Source of the DNA: Bdellovibrionales bacterium
GTDB lineage: Bacteria; Bdellovibrionota; UBA1018; CAIMNF01
NCBI GenBank assembly: GCA_947502835.1
Contig: CANNBJ010000004.1
Coordinates: 62,001 to 126,000, forward strand
Direction: 5' to 3'
DNA: 64,000 bases
A model generated the notes under the pieces. That model saw only the letters and a list, made by a program, of their open reading frames with translations. It was not told where the DNA came from and searched no databases. Positions 26,352 to 33,870 of this stretch are shown piece by piece. The position numbers were made by a program, and so were the translations under genes. Position 1 is the stretch's first letter; each line of letters begins with the position of its first letter.

Positions 26352-27376
26352 AACTGGCCCCCTTGAGTGGGCATGAACTAATTCCCAGGGTTTAGGAGTA
26401 GGGTGTTGTGAAACCTAACGTAAATCCAAAGGTGATTTACCAAACCTTCGATTTTCTTGGTTGTACTCCACGTTTTTCGAAAGAGTCGATTGATATTGGC
26501 TCTGAGCATGGCGCAGGTGTGGTTCAGGGAAAACAGCGGATCGAATCGAAGTTTCTTGAGCTCGCCCTGCCCCGCGATCGCACCTCGAGCACCCGGGTGA
26601 CGGATGTGTTTTGCCATGGGAAGGTGTTTGTTTAAATACCTCGGATAGTTTGGGTTCTCGTCCGACTCTATGGTTGCATCAGGTTGAAGGAGTGGCTTCA
26701 GATTTTGAAAAAGCTGATTCCAGCCCGAAGGGCGCTCGTCTTTTCTTTTGCCATACTTTTTTTGAGCAATCTTTGAGAGAGTTCCCTTTGCAGGCATCCG
26801 CCTCACCTGAAAATCAAGGATTTCTCGGCTTTTATTTCGAACCGCAAGAGTAACACTCAAGGGTTTACACTTGGTGTGTTCGGCAGTTTCAAGGTCGTCA
26901 AAATGAATGTGTCCTATGGAGAGGGGATGAAAGCGTTCCTCGAGCCACTCCTGGTGATCTGCTTGCGCACGGGCCCCGAGAATCTTGAGTTTTCGATTGA
27001 TGGTTTTGCGGTCGGCACTGAGAAGAATTGCGGCTCTTCTCAGTGTAACGCCTGAGGCGAGGTACAAAAAAAACTTGCGGTTGATCTCGCGCCGATGCTG
27101 ACGATAGTCGATATCGAACGTTGCTCTTGAGAACTGTAGCTTGCAAACACGGCATTGGAATCGCTGAATGTAACGGCGATCGCAGAGACGGTAAAAGGTC
27201 CCTTTTTTGGAGATCCGTCCGGAAGTTGTACCGTCCAGATGTTTGGATTGATGCTCAGAACAGTCTAAATTGATGCAATAACGTTTCATGCACCATCAAA
27301 GTGCAGAAAAAATGCCAAAAACTTGGATGGGTGCAAAACGTGAAGCCCAGCGCTTACCCATTCAAGGGGGCCAGTT
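26352..27376. mobile_element. Insertion sequence of about 1025 bp with 20-bp terminal inverted repeats
   Basis: The left end 26352-26371 (AACTGGCCCCCTTGAGTGGG) and the right end 27357-27376 are inverted repeats differing at one base. They enclose a single leftward transposase gene. The element sits exactly between two convergent genes, 5 bp after the RCC1 stop and 2 bp before the AAA+ gene's stop codon. No target duplication is obvious next to the ends. Its outermost bases AACTG(G)CCCCC resemble the ends of the two 195-bp elements in this window. Confidence 0.85.
26378..27289 (-). CDS. Transposase with N-terminal zinc ribbon
   Basis: The 303-residue protein starts with a Cys-rich zinc-finger-like region (YCINLDC, then FQCRVCKLQF), continues with a helix-turn-helix (GVTLRRAAILLSADRKTINR, residues about 80-100) and a DDE-type core: HIHFDDLETAEH, ATIESDENPNYPRYL, and a late Glu in KIEGLVNHLWIYVRFHN. 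This domain order is that of transposases in the IS1 and IS1595 groups; I cannot assign the family. The frame is intact, so the element may still be active. It reads toward the RCC1 gene and lies fully within the inverted repeats. Confidence 0.85.
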   Translation of the reverse strand: MKRYCINLDCSEHQSKHLDGTTSGRISKKGTFYRLCDRRYIQRFQCRVCKLQFSRATFDIDYRQHRREINRKFFLYLASGVTLRRAAILLSADRKTINRKLKILGARAQADHQEWLEERFHPLSIGHIHFDDLETAEHTKCKPLSVTLAVRNKSREILDFQVRRMPAKGTLSKIAQKKYGKRKDERPSGWNQLFQNLKPLLQPDATIESDENPNYPRYLNKHLPMAKHIRHPGARGAIAGQGELKKLRFDPLFSLNHTCAMLRANINRLFRKTWSTTKKIEGLVNHLWIYVRFHNTLLLNPGN

Positions 27377-27378
27377 GG

Positions 27379-28227
27379 TCAGTGAATCAGTCCCAAAAGC
27401 TTAAGCTTCTCGAGCAGCGTCACGCGCTCCATGCGAGCGGCGCGGGCAGTTTTGTCGAGGTCGTGATTGAAGCTCTTTAAGAGCTCGCTCAAATAGATCT
27501 TTTCAAACTCGGAGCGGGTTGCCTGGAAGTTGATCTTGTCGTGACCGAAATCCGGAAGGTCTTTTAATTCCACGCGCTCACTCTCGCAGGCAACCGACGC
27601 CATACGGAGAACGTTTCTAAGCTCTCGAAGGTTGCCTGGCCAATCGTACTCCCTGAGCTTCCGCCATGCGGTTTCTGAAAACCCCTTGATGTATTCCTTG
27701 TGCAGCTCCTGGGTGATTTCTTGGAGGATTCCCATCGCGATGTCTTCGAACTCGTCTTCGCGCTCGGCAAGGTTTGGCATCTCGATGCGATTCTTGCTTA
27801 AACGCAAGAGAAGCTCGTCGTTGAACATGCCGGCACGTGCACGCGAATCAACCTGGGGAACCGCAGTCGCGATGACCCGGACGTTTGCAATCATCGGAAC
27901 CATGGCGCCGCCCTTTTGTCCCTGCGGGATGGCCTTGGTCTTCAGGAAATTCAAAATCACCATTTGCTCGGATACAGGATAGTTCGTGATGTCATCGACA
28001 ATCAGGGTTCCGCCCTTGCACTCGCGGATCTGCTCTGAAAGAGGCCGATCGCGGGTCGCCATCACGCACGCCTGTGCCGCGCGAGGAGAGTTTTTATGAA
28101 TCCACTTTGCGAGAGCGCCCTTCCCGGTACCGGTGCCACCGATGACGAGCACGGGTTCGTCTTCCGCCTGTGCTGCGGCGAGAGCGATTTTGCGTTGGGA
28201 AGAGGGGATAAAATACACCATGCTCAT
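27379..28227 (-). CDS. Sigma-54-activator-like AAA+ ATPase lacking the GAFTGA loop
   Basis: The 282-residue protein has the AAA+ core of enhancer-binding proteins: Walker A GGTGTGKGALAKW (residues 30-42), Walker B GGTLIVDDI (72-80), a DELLLRLSKNRIEMP segment that in relatives holds the arginine finger, and WPGNLRELRNV (sensor II). The GAFTGA loop that contacts sigma-54 is absent: only about 20 residues separate the segment after Walker A from Walker B, instead of roughly 45. The C terminus (DLDKTARAARMERVTLLEKL) is Fis-like helix-turn-helix. It is thus probably not a normal sigma-54 activator. There is no N-terminal sensory domain. Candidate -10 TATAAT lies at 28238-28243 on this strand. Confidence 0.75.
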   Translation of the reverse strand: MSMVYFIPSSQRKIALAAAQAEDEPVLVIGGTGTGKGALAKWIHKNSPRAAQACVMATRDRPLSEQIRECKGGTLIVDDITNYPVSEQMVILNFLKTKAIPQGQKGGAMVPMIANVRVIATAVPQVDSRARAGMFNDELLLRLSKNRIEMPNLAEREDEFEDIAMGILQEITQELHKEYIKGFSETAWRKLREYDWPGNLRELRNVLRMASVACESERVELKDLPDFGHDKINFQATRSEFEKIYLSELLKSFNHDLDKTARAARMERVTLLEKLKLLGLIH

Positions 28228-28346
28228 AGAGACCCTCGATTATAGAGGAATTGGGTAAAAATAGAAAGGCGAAACTCGTCAGAAAACTTACGATTTGCCT
28301 CTCGAATTCGCAAGGTTATCCTAAGGGAACGACGGAGGCTCCCCCC

Positions 28347-29141
28347 ATGAAACCATCTCATTTCCTTGTTCTTTCTCTCGTTTTTGAATTCCTCACTTCT
28401 GGCATTGTCCACGCTTATGGAAGCTACGGACGTGAAGATCAGACCATGATTTCAAACGGGCAGGGAGTCTCATCCCCCAGTTTCTGGGAGGGGCTCAAGT
28501 CCCAAAACCCCGCAGGACTTTCCTACAATCAACGACTGAAGTTTCAAGCAGGGGCGGCAGCCTTCGGAAGCGACCTTGATCCGATACGGGCTTCCGGCGG
28601 AGTTCTTTTTGGGTCCTCGGTTTTGGGAGGAGGGATTGAGTACTCACAGTTCGATTCCGGCGCCTACTCCTCCGGCACCGGAGCGATTCAATGGGGTCTT
28701 GGGGGGAACATTGATGCTCTCCGTCTCAGACTTGGGGTTTCCGGACGCCACCTGAGTGGCGCAAACGGGTCGTACACGGTGGGTCTTTTGTTTGAACCGG
28801 TTCGTGCGGTTCGATTCGGACTCATGGTTCCAAGCATTCAAAACGGGATGGATGTGGTGGGAGCGGGGCTTACCTTCATGCTCGATCCCGCGATTGACCT
28901 CGTTGTGGATGGATCCTTGGCTCCCTCCACAAGTCACGGGGTGGTGAAGCCCGGGATCACCTTCCATTCGGATCGCTTCCAGGTTTCAGCATCCTACGGC
29001 TTTCGCTACCGGGGCACAACGGATCCGCTTTTGTACGCCCGTTTTTCGGGCGCTCTCGGGCTGAAAGTCTCGGACCATGTGTTCCTCGAGTATTCCTACC
29101 GCGGTCTTCCGGAACACCTCCTCGGTTTGACTTTGCGCTAG
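28347..29141 (+). CDS. Predicted outer-membrane protein
   Basis: ATG 28347 with the purine-rich ACGGAGG upstream begins a signal peptide ending at VHAYG. The mature 240 residues are dominated by alternating hydrophobic/polar strands separated by Gly-rich turns (for example GGNIDALRLRLGVSG, VVGAGLTFMLDPAI) and by a start reminiscent of long-chain transporter or PorV-like barrels (SFWEGLKSQNPAGLSYNQR). No C-terminal aromatic is present, the chain ending in TLR. It is divergent from the AAA+ gene with a 119-bp gap holding both promoters. Function unknown. Confidence 0.6.
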   Translation: MKPSHFLVLSLVFEFLTSGIVHAYGSYGREDQTMISNGQGVSSPSFWEGLKSQNPAGLSYNQRLKFQAGAAAFGSDLDPIRASGGVLFGSSVLGGGIEYSQFDSGAYSSGTGAIQWGLGGNIDALRLRLGVSGRHLSGANGSYTVGLLFEPVRAVRFGLMVPSIQNGMDVVGAGLTFMLDPAIDLVVDGSLAPSTSHGVVKPGITFHSDRFQVSASYGFRYRGTTDPLLYARFSGALGLKVSDHVFLEYSYRGLPEHLLGLTLR

Positions 29142-29164
29142 TTCCATCCTAGATTCCTGAGACG

Positions 29165-29932
29165 ATGAAAACACTTACCGAGTTCTCAGGATTTGTATTG
29201 AAAGAAGCCATGACCAAGAAGACCGCACTCAGCACCGAAGGGAAGACCGAGGAAGAAGTGCAGGCATCGCTCAATGAGTTCCTGAAACTCGATGAGGCAA
29301 AAGTTGGATTTTACAAAAATGTGGTCGACATGACGAGCTCGCGAGTGGATCGCGTAAAGCGAGTTGTGGTTGCGGTGAAGGCATCTGAAACCGAGAAGGT
29401 CCCCGAGAACTACATCGAACGCGAAGGCCATTTCTATCTGGTGGAATATTTTCCGGAAGCAGGCCGTGCTCCTGCACGCGGTGGACGCGAGGATCGCGAT
29501 TTCCGATCCGGTCGGGGCGGAGGCCGTGATGGTCGTGGACGAGACGGCGGCGGTCGTGATGGTGGACGCGATGGCCGTGGACGTGATGCCCGCGGACCAG
29601 GACGGGATCGTCCGCGCGGTGAGAATCGCGATGCGGCACCCGCAGCTCCCCGGAATCCAGGAGCGCCCGGATTCGTATCGACTGGACTTGGAGTTGCGAC
29701 CAAGCCTGCACGTCCCCCTCGCGAAAAGCGCGCTCCGAAGCCAAGAGGTGAACAAAAGCCCCGCAGTGGGGAGCCACGGGCTCCTCGCGGGCCAAAGGGT
29801 GCAGGCGAACTGCGTTTGGTGTTGAAGGGGCAATCTGCCACGACACTCCAAGGATCAGCGCCCATGGAGACTGTAGCTCATGCGGCGCAGGCTCCCGAAG
29901 TGCAGGCCGATACAGCGCACACTACTAATTGA
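29165..29932 (+). CDS. Protein with RGG/GRDG-rich disordered region, possibly RNA-binding
   Basis: Residues 1-95 look folded (helices, then IEREGHFYLVEYFPE). Residues 97-155 consist of Arg, Gly and Asp in short repeats (GRGGGRDGRGRDGGGRDG), followed by a Pro/Arg/Lys-rich segment, and the last 50 residues are Ala/Thr-rich. RGG boxes in other bacteria and eukaryotes bind RNA and drive condensates; here that is an inference because no RNA-binding fold is identified. No signal peptide is seen, so the protein is cytoplasmic. It starts 23 bp after the outer-membrane protein gene and may be co-transcribed. The last 8 bp overlap the end of the convergent small secreted-protein gene. Confidence 0.65.
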   Translation: MKTLTEFSGFVLKEAMTKKTALSTEGKTEEEVQASLNEFLKLDEAKVGFYKNVVDMTSSRVDRVKRVVVAVKASETEKVPENYIEREGHFYLVEYFPEAGRAPARGGREDRDFRSGRGGGRDGRGRDGGGRDGGRDGRGRDARGPGRDRPRGENRDAAPAAPRNPGAPGFVSTGLGVATKPARPPREKRAPKPRGEQKPRSGEPRAPRGPKGAGELRLVLKGQSATTLQGSAPMETVAHAAQAPEVQADTAHTTN

Positions 29933-30338
29933 TCGCAGCAACCGGCTTGATCGTCTCAGGTGGATTGAGCCTGACTTGATCCGGCTTCGGGGCTTGATTC
30001 ATCAGGGTCTCAAGGCTAGGGCTTTCCTTGATCTCAAAAAGGGTTTTTGGAAGAGTCTCGTTTTGTTTCAACTCCAAAACCTCAAAAGAAACACTCGCGG
30101 TCTGAAGGCCTGGGCCCAAGGTCTTTGTGATCACCACCGCATGCGAGGACTCCGTGAACAGGGGGCTCAGCACGGGGCGGTAGCCAAGGCGGGAGAGTGC
30201 CTTCAGGGCGAGTTTGGTTTCGCGGGCATCAAGATTGTTCAGTACGTGGACCTTGAGCGGCGTTGCTCCCAGAGCATTCCATGTCATGAAGGATGCGAGA
30301 ATCATCACTACTAAACTGAAAACATGGATATTCCTCAT
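29925..30338 (-). CDS. Small exported protein of unknown function
   Basis: ATG 30338 begins a signal peptide (MRNIHVFSLVVMILASFM...LGA); a longer frame back to 30392 would add 18 residues ahead of it and is less likely. The mature protein of about 113 residues has a compact alpha/beta pattern (VHVLNNLDARETKLALKAL, GYRPVLSPLFTES), resembling the LytR C-terminal or SPOR-like small beta-alpha-beta fold, but with too little signal for a name. ATG 30338 follows GAGGTAGGACAAATG. The 3' end overlaps the RGG gene by 8 bp. Confidence 0.6.
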   Translation of the reverse strand: MRNIHVFSLVVMILASFMTWNALGATPLKVHVLNNLDARETKLALKALSRLGYRPVLSPLFTESSHAVVITKTLGPGLQTASVSFEVLELKQNETLPKTLFEIKESPSLETLMNQAPKPDQVRLNPPETIKPVAAIN

Positions 30339-30437
30339 TTGTCCTACCTCTTGCCATGAATCAAGCGAGGAGTGTGCCAGCTCGGAAGGCAATTTAATTG
30401 GGTCCGGGGCGAATCCTCTGAATAGCGCTGCAGGGGG

Positions 30438-30456
30438 GTGTCGAATGTTTCGACAC
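30438..30456. repeat. Perfect 8-bp-arm palindrome upstream of the toxin-antitoxin pair
   Basis: GTGTCGAA and TTCGACAC flank TGT. It lies between the small exported protein (leftward) and the toxin gene (rightward), 110 bp before the toxin start. It is not followed by a T run, so an operator or RNA hairpin is more likely than a terminator. Confidence 0.45.
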
Positions 30457-30526
30457 GGGGCGGGTGAGGTTCAAGCTCTTTCTGAGGGCCTCTTGGGGAT
30501 CGAACTGCTTGATGCTATCATTTCAA

Positions 30527-30546
30527 AATTACAATATTTTGTAATT
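30527..30546. promoter_or_regulatory. Candidate operator of the toxin-antitoxin operon
   Basis: AATTACAA-TATT-TTGTAATT is a perfect 20-bp palindrome ending 19 bp before the toxin ATG at 30566. It overlaps TACAAT (30530-30535), a plausible -10 box, with a TTGATG -35-like hexamer 15 bp upstream. Ribbon-helix-helix antitoxins normally repress their own operon by binding such AT-rich palindromes across the promoter, so the position fits autoregulation. Confidence 0.55.
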
Positions 30547-30565
30547 ACGCATCTTTCATGAAATA

Positions 30566-30916
30566 ATGCTATACGTGACTCCTGTGAACTTCCGGGAATA
30601 CATGCTGCAAATTACGGTGAATCGCCATGAAATCAAGGCGGTTCGCATCGCGAAACATTACGAGTTGAAGCATGGTCATTATTTGAACGACACACTTATT
30701 TTGGAGTTGGTTCAGTCTTTGGATGGTGAGGAGTTCCAAGCGGATTCAAAATCAAAAGGGATAGATTATTTTGCTGCTGATATCGTCCATATCGGTACGG
30801 ACACAAAAAAGAAAATCTACCGATTGATCTGGATCTTTGAAGGAGATGCGATTGATGTATTAGGGATTGTAAATGCGTATCGCAGAAAAACCCTGAAAAA
30901 AGGAGCCATGAAATGA
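30566..30916 (+). CDS. Putative toxin of a type II toxin-antitoxin pair (RelE/ParE-like tail)
   Basis: The 116-residue protein ends in KKKIYRLIWIFEGDAIDVLG followed by IVNAYRRK, the strand pattern and Arg-rich end seen in RelE/ParE or HigB-like toxins that cleave ribosome-bound mRNA. The first half is basic (HEIKAVRIAKHYELKHG). The start is unsure: ATG 30566, or ATG 30602 giving MLQITVNRHE. The stop codon overlaps the antitoxin start as ATGA, and the downstream gene is a ribbon-helix-helix protein. Toxin-first order, as in higBA, is unusual but known. The region is more AT-rich than its neighbours, consistent with acquisition by transfer. Confidence 0.6.
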   Translation: MLYVTPVNFREYMLQITVNRHEIKAVRIAKHYELKHGHYLNDTLILELVQSLDGEEFQADSKSKGIDYFAADIVHIGTDTKKKIYRLIWIFEGDAIDVLGIVNAYRRKTLKKGAMK

Positions 30917-31182
30917 AAAAATCCATCTTGGAAACCCTCACTCCAGAGGAGATCGAAAAGGTCACAAAAAAGATCGCAAAAAAAAGGAATGTCCCCTTGG
31001 TGCTTTCAAAGCAAGTGAACATGAGATTAAGCCCCGAGACGATGAGTCGGGCGAAACATCTTGCGGCGATCGAAGGCAAGGCGGTCACAAGCTATTTGGC
31101 TGCTCTTCTCAAGGAAGACATTGAGCGCCTGTGGAGGGTGGCGCAAGGTGCCGGAAAGTCGCGTTCCAAGAAAGTTGCATGA
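30913..31182 (+). CDS. Putative antitoxin, ribbon-helix-helix type
   Basis: The 89-residue protein starts at the ATGA overlap with the toxin gene. Residues 35-70 (QVNMRLSPETMSRAKHLAAI and following) fit a MetJ/Arc/CopG-like ribbon-helix-helix: a short strand V-N-M-R-L, then helix A and helix B (TSYLAALLKEDIERLW). The N-terminal 30 residues (ETLTPEEIEKVTKKIAKKRN) are helical and may bind or neutralise the toxin, though in most modules the C terminus does so. The pair would form a dimer on the palindrome upstream of the operon. Confidence 0.65.
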   Translation: MKKSILETLTPEEIEKVTKKIAKKRNVPLVLSKQVNMRLSPETMSRAKHLAAIEGKAVTSYLAALLKEDIERLWRVAQGAGKSRSKKVA

Positions 31183-31277
31183 CCGTGTCGATCGCGAGGC
31201 TGCAGGACGCGGCCCGGAGGTCAAACTTCCAAAAAATCAAGGGGGTCACTGCCCCGGGTTTAGAGCTTGTGCTCACC

Positions 31278-32252
31278 CTAAGAGGGCAGTTTGAGAAGGA
31301 AAAACCCCTTCAAATAGCGTGCATTCAAATCCATTCCGGTGGGAAAGGTCGGGGGAAGGTCAATCCTCGAGAGGACTCGAAGATGGCAGTCGCAGCGCTC
31401 GGCGGCCGTGCGGATGTCCTCCAGGAATTGCCGCTCGCTCACGTTCTCAGAGTTGATCGAAGTGATGAGAACCCCGCCCGGCTTCAGGAGCGGGAGGATT
31501 TCCTCGTGGAGCCGCACTGAGTCCTTTTTTGTGGAAAATGTTCCGGTCTTTGAGCGCGAGAAGGAGGGAGGGTCGCAAAGAATCGTGTCAAATTGCAGGT
31601 TCTTTTTTTTGAACTTCGGAAGCCATTCAAACACATCCCCGTAGATGAAGTCCCCGGCCTCCGGTGCGAGTCCCGCGTGAATCCAGCTCTCTTTTGCCCA
31701 CTCGATCGTGGCTTTCGAGAGATCAAGGGTGGTGACCCGGCTTGCGCCCCCGGCACCCGAGGCAATCGAAAGACTCCCGGTATAGGAGAAAAGATTGAGC
31801 ACGGTTTTTCCGGACTGCGTTCTGACAAGCCAGCGCCTGAGTTCCGCATGATCAAGAAAAAGGCCCGGATGTTTCGTGTTCTCCATTTGAACCAGGTAGG
31901 GAACTCCCCATTCCCGGACCCCGAATCGTCCGGTGGGCGGAGAGCCCCTGATTCTCCGCGAATCCGACTCGGATGCAATTCCGGAGCGGTCCATGAGAAC
32001 CGCACTTCCGAAAGTGGATTTGAACTGCTGCTCCAAAAACGTGCAGACCGCATCAAGCGTGGAGGAGGAAATGCTTTTCCACTGGGTGATCCAGAAGTGG
32101 TCGTGATCCGAACCCCGGAAAAGATCAATCGCAAGTTCGCGAAGCTCGGAATGCTCCGACTCGCCCGGGCCATAGAAGATCCGAAGCGCGCCCGTGTCTT
32201 GAAAGGAGTGCAGGCTCTGTCTCAGGGAAAGTGCAGTGACGAGATCTTTCAT
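31278..32252 (-). CDS. RlmI/RlmK-like SAM-dependent RNA methyltransferase
   Basis: The C-terminal 200 residues match the SAM-dependent rRNA methyltransferase fold of RlmI and RlmK: TKHPGLFLDHAELRRWL, the SAM-binding VLNLFSYTGSLSIAS, the acidic loop TTLDLSKATIEWAKE, and the catalytic DPPSFSRSKTG. The N-terminal 100 residues lack the PUA domain that canonical RlmI has. Substrate is probably 23S rRNA but unproven. ATG 32252 overlaps the upstream pseudouridine synthase stop as ATGA, so I prefer it to ATG 32291, which lies 39 bp farther upstream. Confidence 0.82.
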   Translation of the reverse strand: MKDLVTALSLRQSLHSFQDTGALRIFYGPGESEHSELRELAIDLFRGSDHDHFWITQWKSISSSTLDAVCTFLEQQFKSTFGSAVLMDRSGIASESDSRRIRGSPPTGRFGVREWGVPYLVQMENTKHPGLFLDHAELRRWLVRTQSGKTVLNLFSYTGSLSIASGAGGASRVTTLDLSKATIEWAKESWIHAGLAPEAGDFIYGDVFEWLPKFKKKNLQFDTILCDPPSFSRSKTGTFSTKKDSVRLHEEILPLLKPGGVLITSINSENVSERQFLEDIRTAAERCDCHLRVLSRIDLPPTFPTGMDLNARYLKGFFLLKLPS

Positions 32253-32896
32253 GAAATTCTCCCGGAAGCCTTTTCCTGAAGCCTCTTCCAAAGGGTCTCA
32301 AGATCCAAGGCAAGAGGCGCAGTGAAGCGCCCTATCGGCGTATCCAGCGAATGCGCGTGCAGACAGACCCTGGGCCCCTCTGCACCACCAAAGGCGCGGT
32401 CGCCCAGAAGCGGGAATCCTGCCTCGGCTGCATGAGCCCTGACCTGGTGAAACCGTCCCGTCAGGGGCGTGGCCTTACCGTAAAACGCACTTCCTGTGGT
32501 TTCGAGGATCTCAAAAAGGGTTTGCGAAGGCTTTCCATCGATGGGTGTTTTGATCTGAATGGCGGGACGGGAGGGCGGAGGTGAGGCAAGAAAATGATAG
32601 GTCTTTTTTACGATTCGCTTCTCAAACCAGGAATTGGCAAGGCGATGGGACTCTTTGTTCTTCGCGAGCATCATCACGCCGCTTGTGAAGCGGTCCAGTC
32701 GATGCACCAAAAACGGGGTGAGGGAGAGAGCCGTGCGAACCCAGTCCGATACGACGAGATCCGTTGCTTTGGGCTCACGGGCAGGAATGCTGAGCCAGCC
32801 TGCTGGTTTGTCGATGAAGACAAAGTCATCGGATTCAAGAATGATTCTTGGCGGCCCGACGGATGGTGCGGGCGTGGCCGGATTTGCAGGTTCCAC
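32249..32896 (-). CDS. RluA-family pseudouridine synthase
   Basis: RluA enzymes isomerise uridine to pseudouridine in rRNA or tRNA. The catalytic motif HRLDRFTSGV holds the essential Asp, preceded by the family strand DDFVFIDKPAGWLS. Later motifs KTYHFLA and GRFHQVRAHAAEAGFPLLGD complete the fold. There is no N-terminal S4 domain, and the 215-residue length fits short RluA-like proteins (subfamily TruC/YqcB-like). It is translationally coupled to the RlmI-like methyltransferase through ATGA, making a small RNA-modification operon. Confidence 0.88.
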   Translation of the reverse strand: MEPANPATPAPSVGPPRIILESDDFVFIDKPAGWLSIPAREPKATDLVVSDWVRTALSLTPFLVHRLDRFTSGVMMLAKNKESHRLANSWFEKRIVKKTYHFLASPPPSRPAIQIKTPIDGKPSQTLFEILETTGSAFYGKATPLTGRFHQVRAHAAEAGFPLLGDRAFGGAEGPRVCLHAHSLDTPIGRFTAPLALDLETLWKRLQEKASGRIS

Positions 32897-32952
32897 TTTG
32901 GCGCGAGCTTATCCTCATTGCCCATTCCCGTCAAATTCGCTAGGGTTTACCC

Positions 32953-33870
32953 ATGCTGCTTCTTTTGTTTTCGATCGTGATCGCACTTTTGATGATTGTG
33001 CTTGGAATGCTCATCATGGGGGGGGCCGGACGCCATGTGAACATGGATCGCCTTCAGGTGTTCATTGCGGTCGCATCGGGCTTCATGATGGCGGTTCTCT
33101 TCATTGACCTCTTGCCCGAGAACCTGATCAAGTTCCCCTCAGGCCCGCGTGCCTTCTTTGCCTGGTCGCTGCTGGGGATGATTTTCGTCATCGCCTTTGA
33201 GCGCTATGGGGTTCCAAGGCTCAGGTTTGTGGAGACCTTTTTCCATCCGGACGACGAGACTTTATCGCACATCGAGACTCATGACGAGCATGTGCACGAT
33301 GATGACACCCATGGAATGCATGGACACTCCCATGACCACCACGATCATCATGATTTGAAAGAAGCGGCACATTGCGATCACTCGCACGAACATGCGCACC
33401 TGCACCGGCACACCCATATGGAGGTGCTCGGGACGGGTGAGGTGTGTTCCGCGATCGCCTGCTTCATGATTTGCTCGTTTTTTGATGGAGTGGCTCTATC
33501 CTCGGTGCAGGCCGTGGACCGGAAACTCGGTGTCCTGATGGTCATTGGCGTGGTGCTGCACCTTTTGCCCGAGGGAGTGTTGTCGGGCGCGATGGCGCTT
33601 GCCGGGGGTGCAAGCCTGAAATCCGCAAAGAAAGTGCTTTTGTTCATCGGGGGAAGTTTTGTTTTGGGATCTCTCATTCCGTTTTTCATTACGGGGTTTG
33701 AGAACACCTTCCTTGCGATCTCAAGTGGAATCCTGATCTTCGTGACCCTCGTTCAGCTTCTTCCCACCGCCTTGAAGCTCCGGTTTGCTCCCGCTTGGAT
33801 CGGGCTTGGTGCTCTCATGTATGTGGCATCGCATTTTGTGATGGAACTCCTCGGGGTGCACTTCTCATGA
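32953..33870 (+). CDS. ZIP family metal transporter with His-rich loop
   Basis: ZIP proteins import zinc, iron or manganese. The 305-residue chain has about eight hydrophobic helices, a His/Asp-rich cytoplasmic loop at residues 110-160 (HGHSHDHHDHHD in the middle) between the third and fourth helices, and the family signature in the fourth and fifth helices as SFFDGVALSSV and LHLLPEGVLSGAMAL. The start ATG is 56 bp from the divergent pseudouridine synthase start. Its stop codon overlaps the photolyase start as ATGA, so translation is coupled. Confidence 0.88.
   Translation: MLLLLFSIVIALLMIVLGMLIMGGAGRHVNMDRLQVFIAVASGFMMAVLFIDLLPENLIKFPSGPRAFFAWSLLGMIFVIAFERYGVPRLRFVETFFHPDDETLSHIETHDEHVHDDDTHGMHGHSHDHHDHHDLKEAAHCDHSHEHAHLHRHTHMEVLGTGEVCSAIACFMICSFFDGVALSSVQAVDRKLGVLMVIGVVLHLLPEGVLSGAMALAGGASLKSAKKVLLFIGGSFVLGSLIPFFITGFENTFLAISSGILIFVTLVQLLPTALKLRFAPAWIGLGALMYVASHFVMELLGVHFS

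Noticed and set aside
31236-31254. A third IS end-like sequence (TCAAGGGGGTCACTG) after the antitoxin gene
   Set aside because: It agrees with the IS right end over only about ten bases and has no partner end or transposase; treated as chance.
33795-33866. Longer photolyase from ATG 33795
   Set aside because: The family N terminus begins at ATG 33867, which overlaps the ZIP stop as ATGA; the extra residues lie inside the transporter's end.
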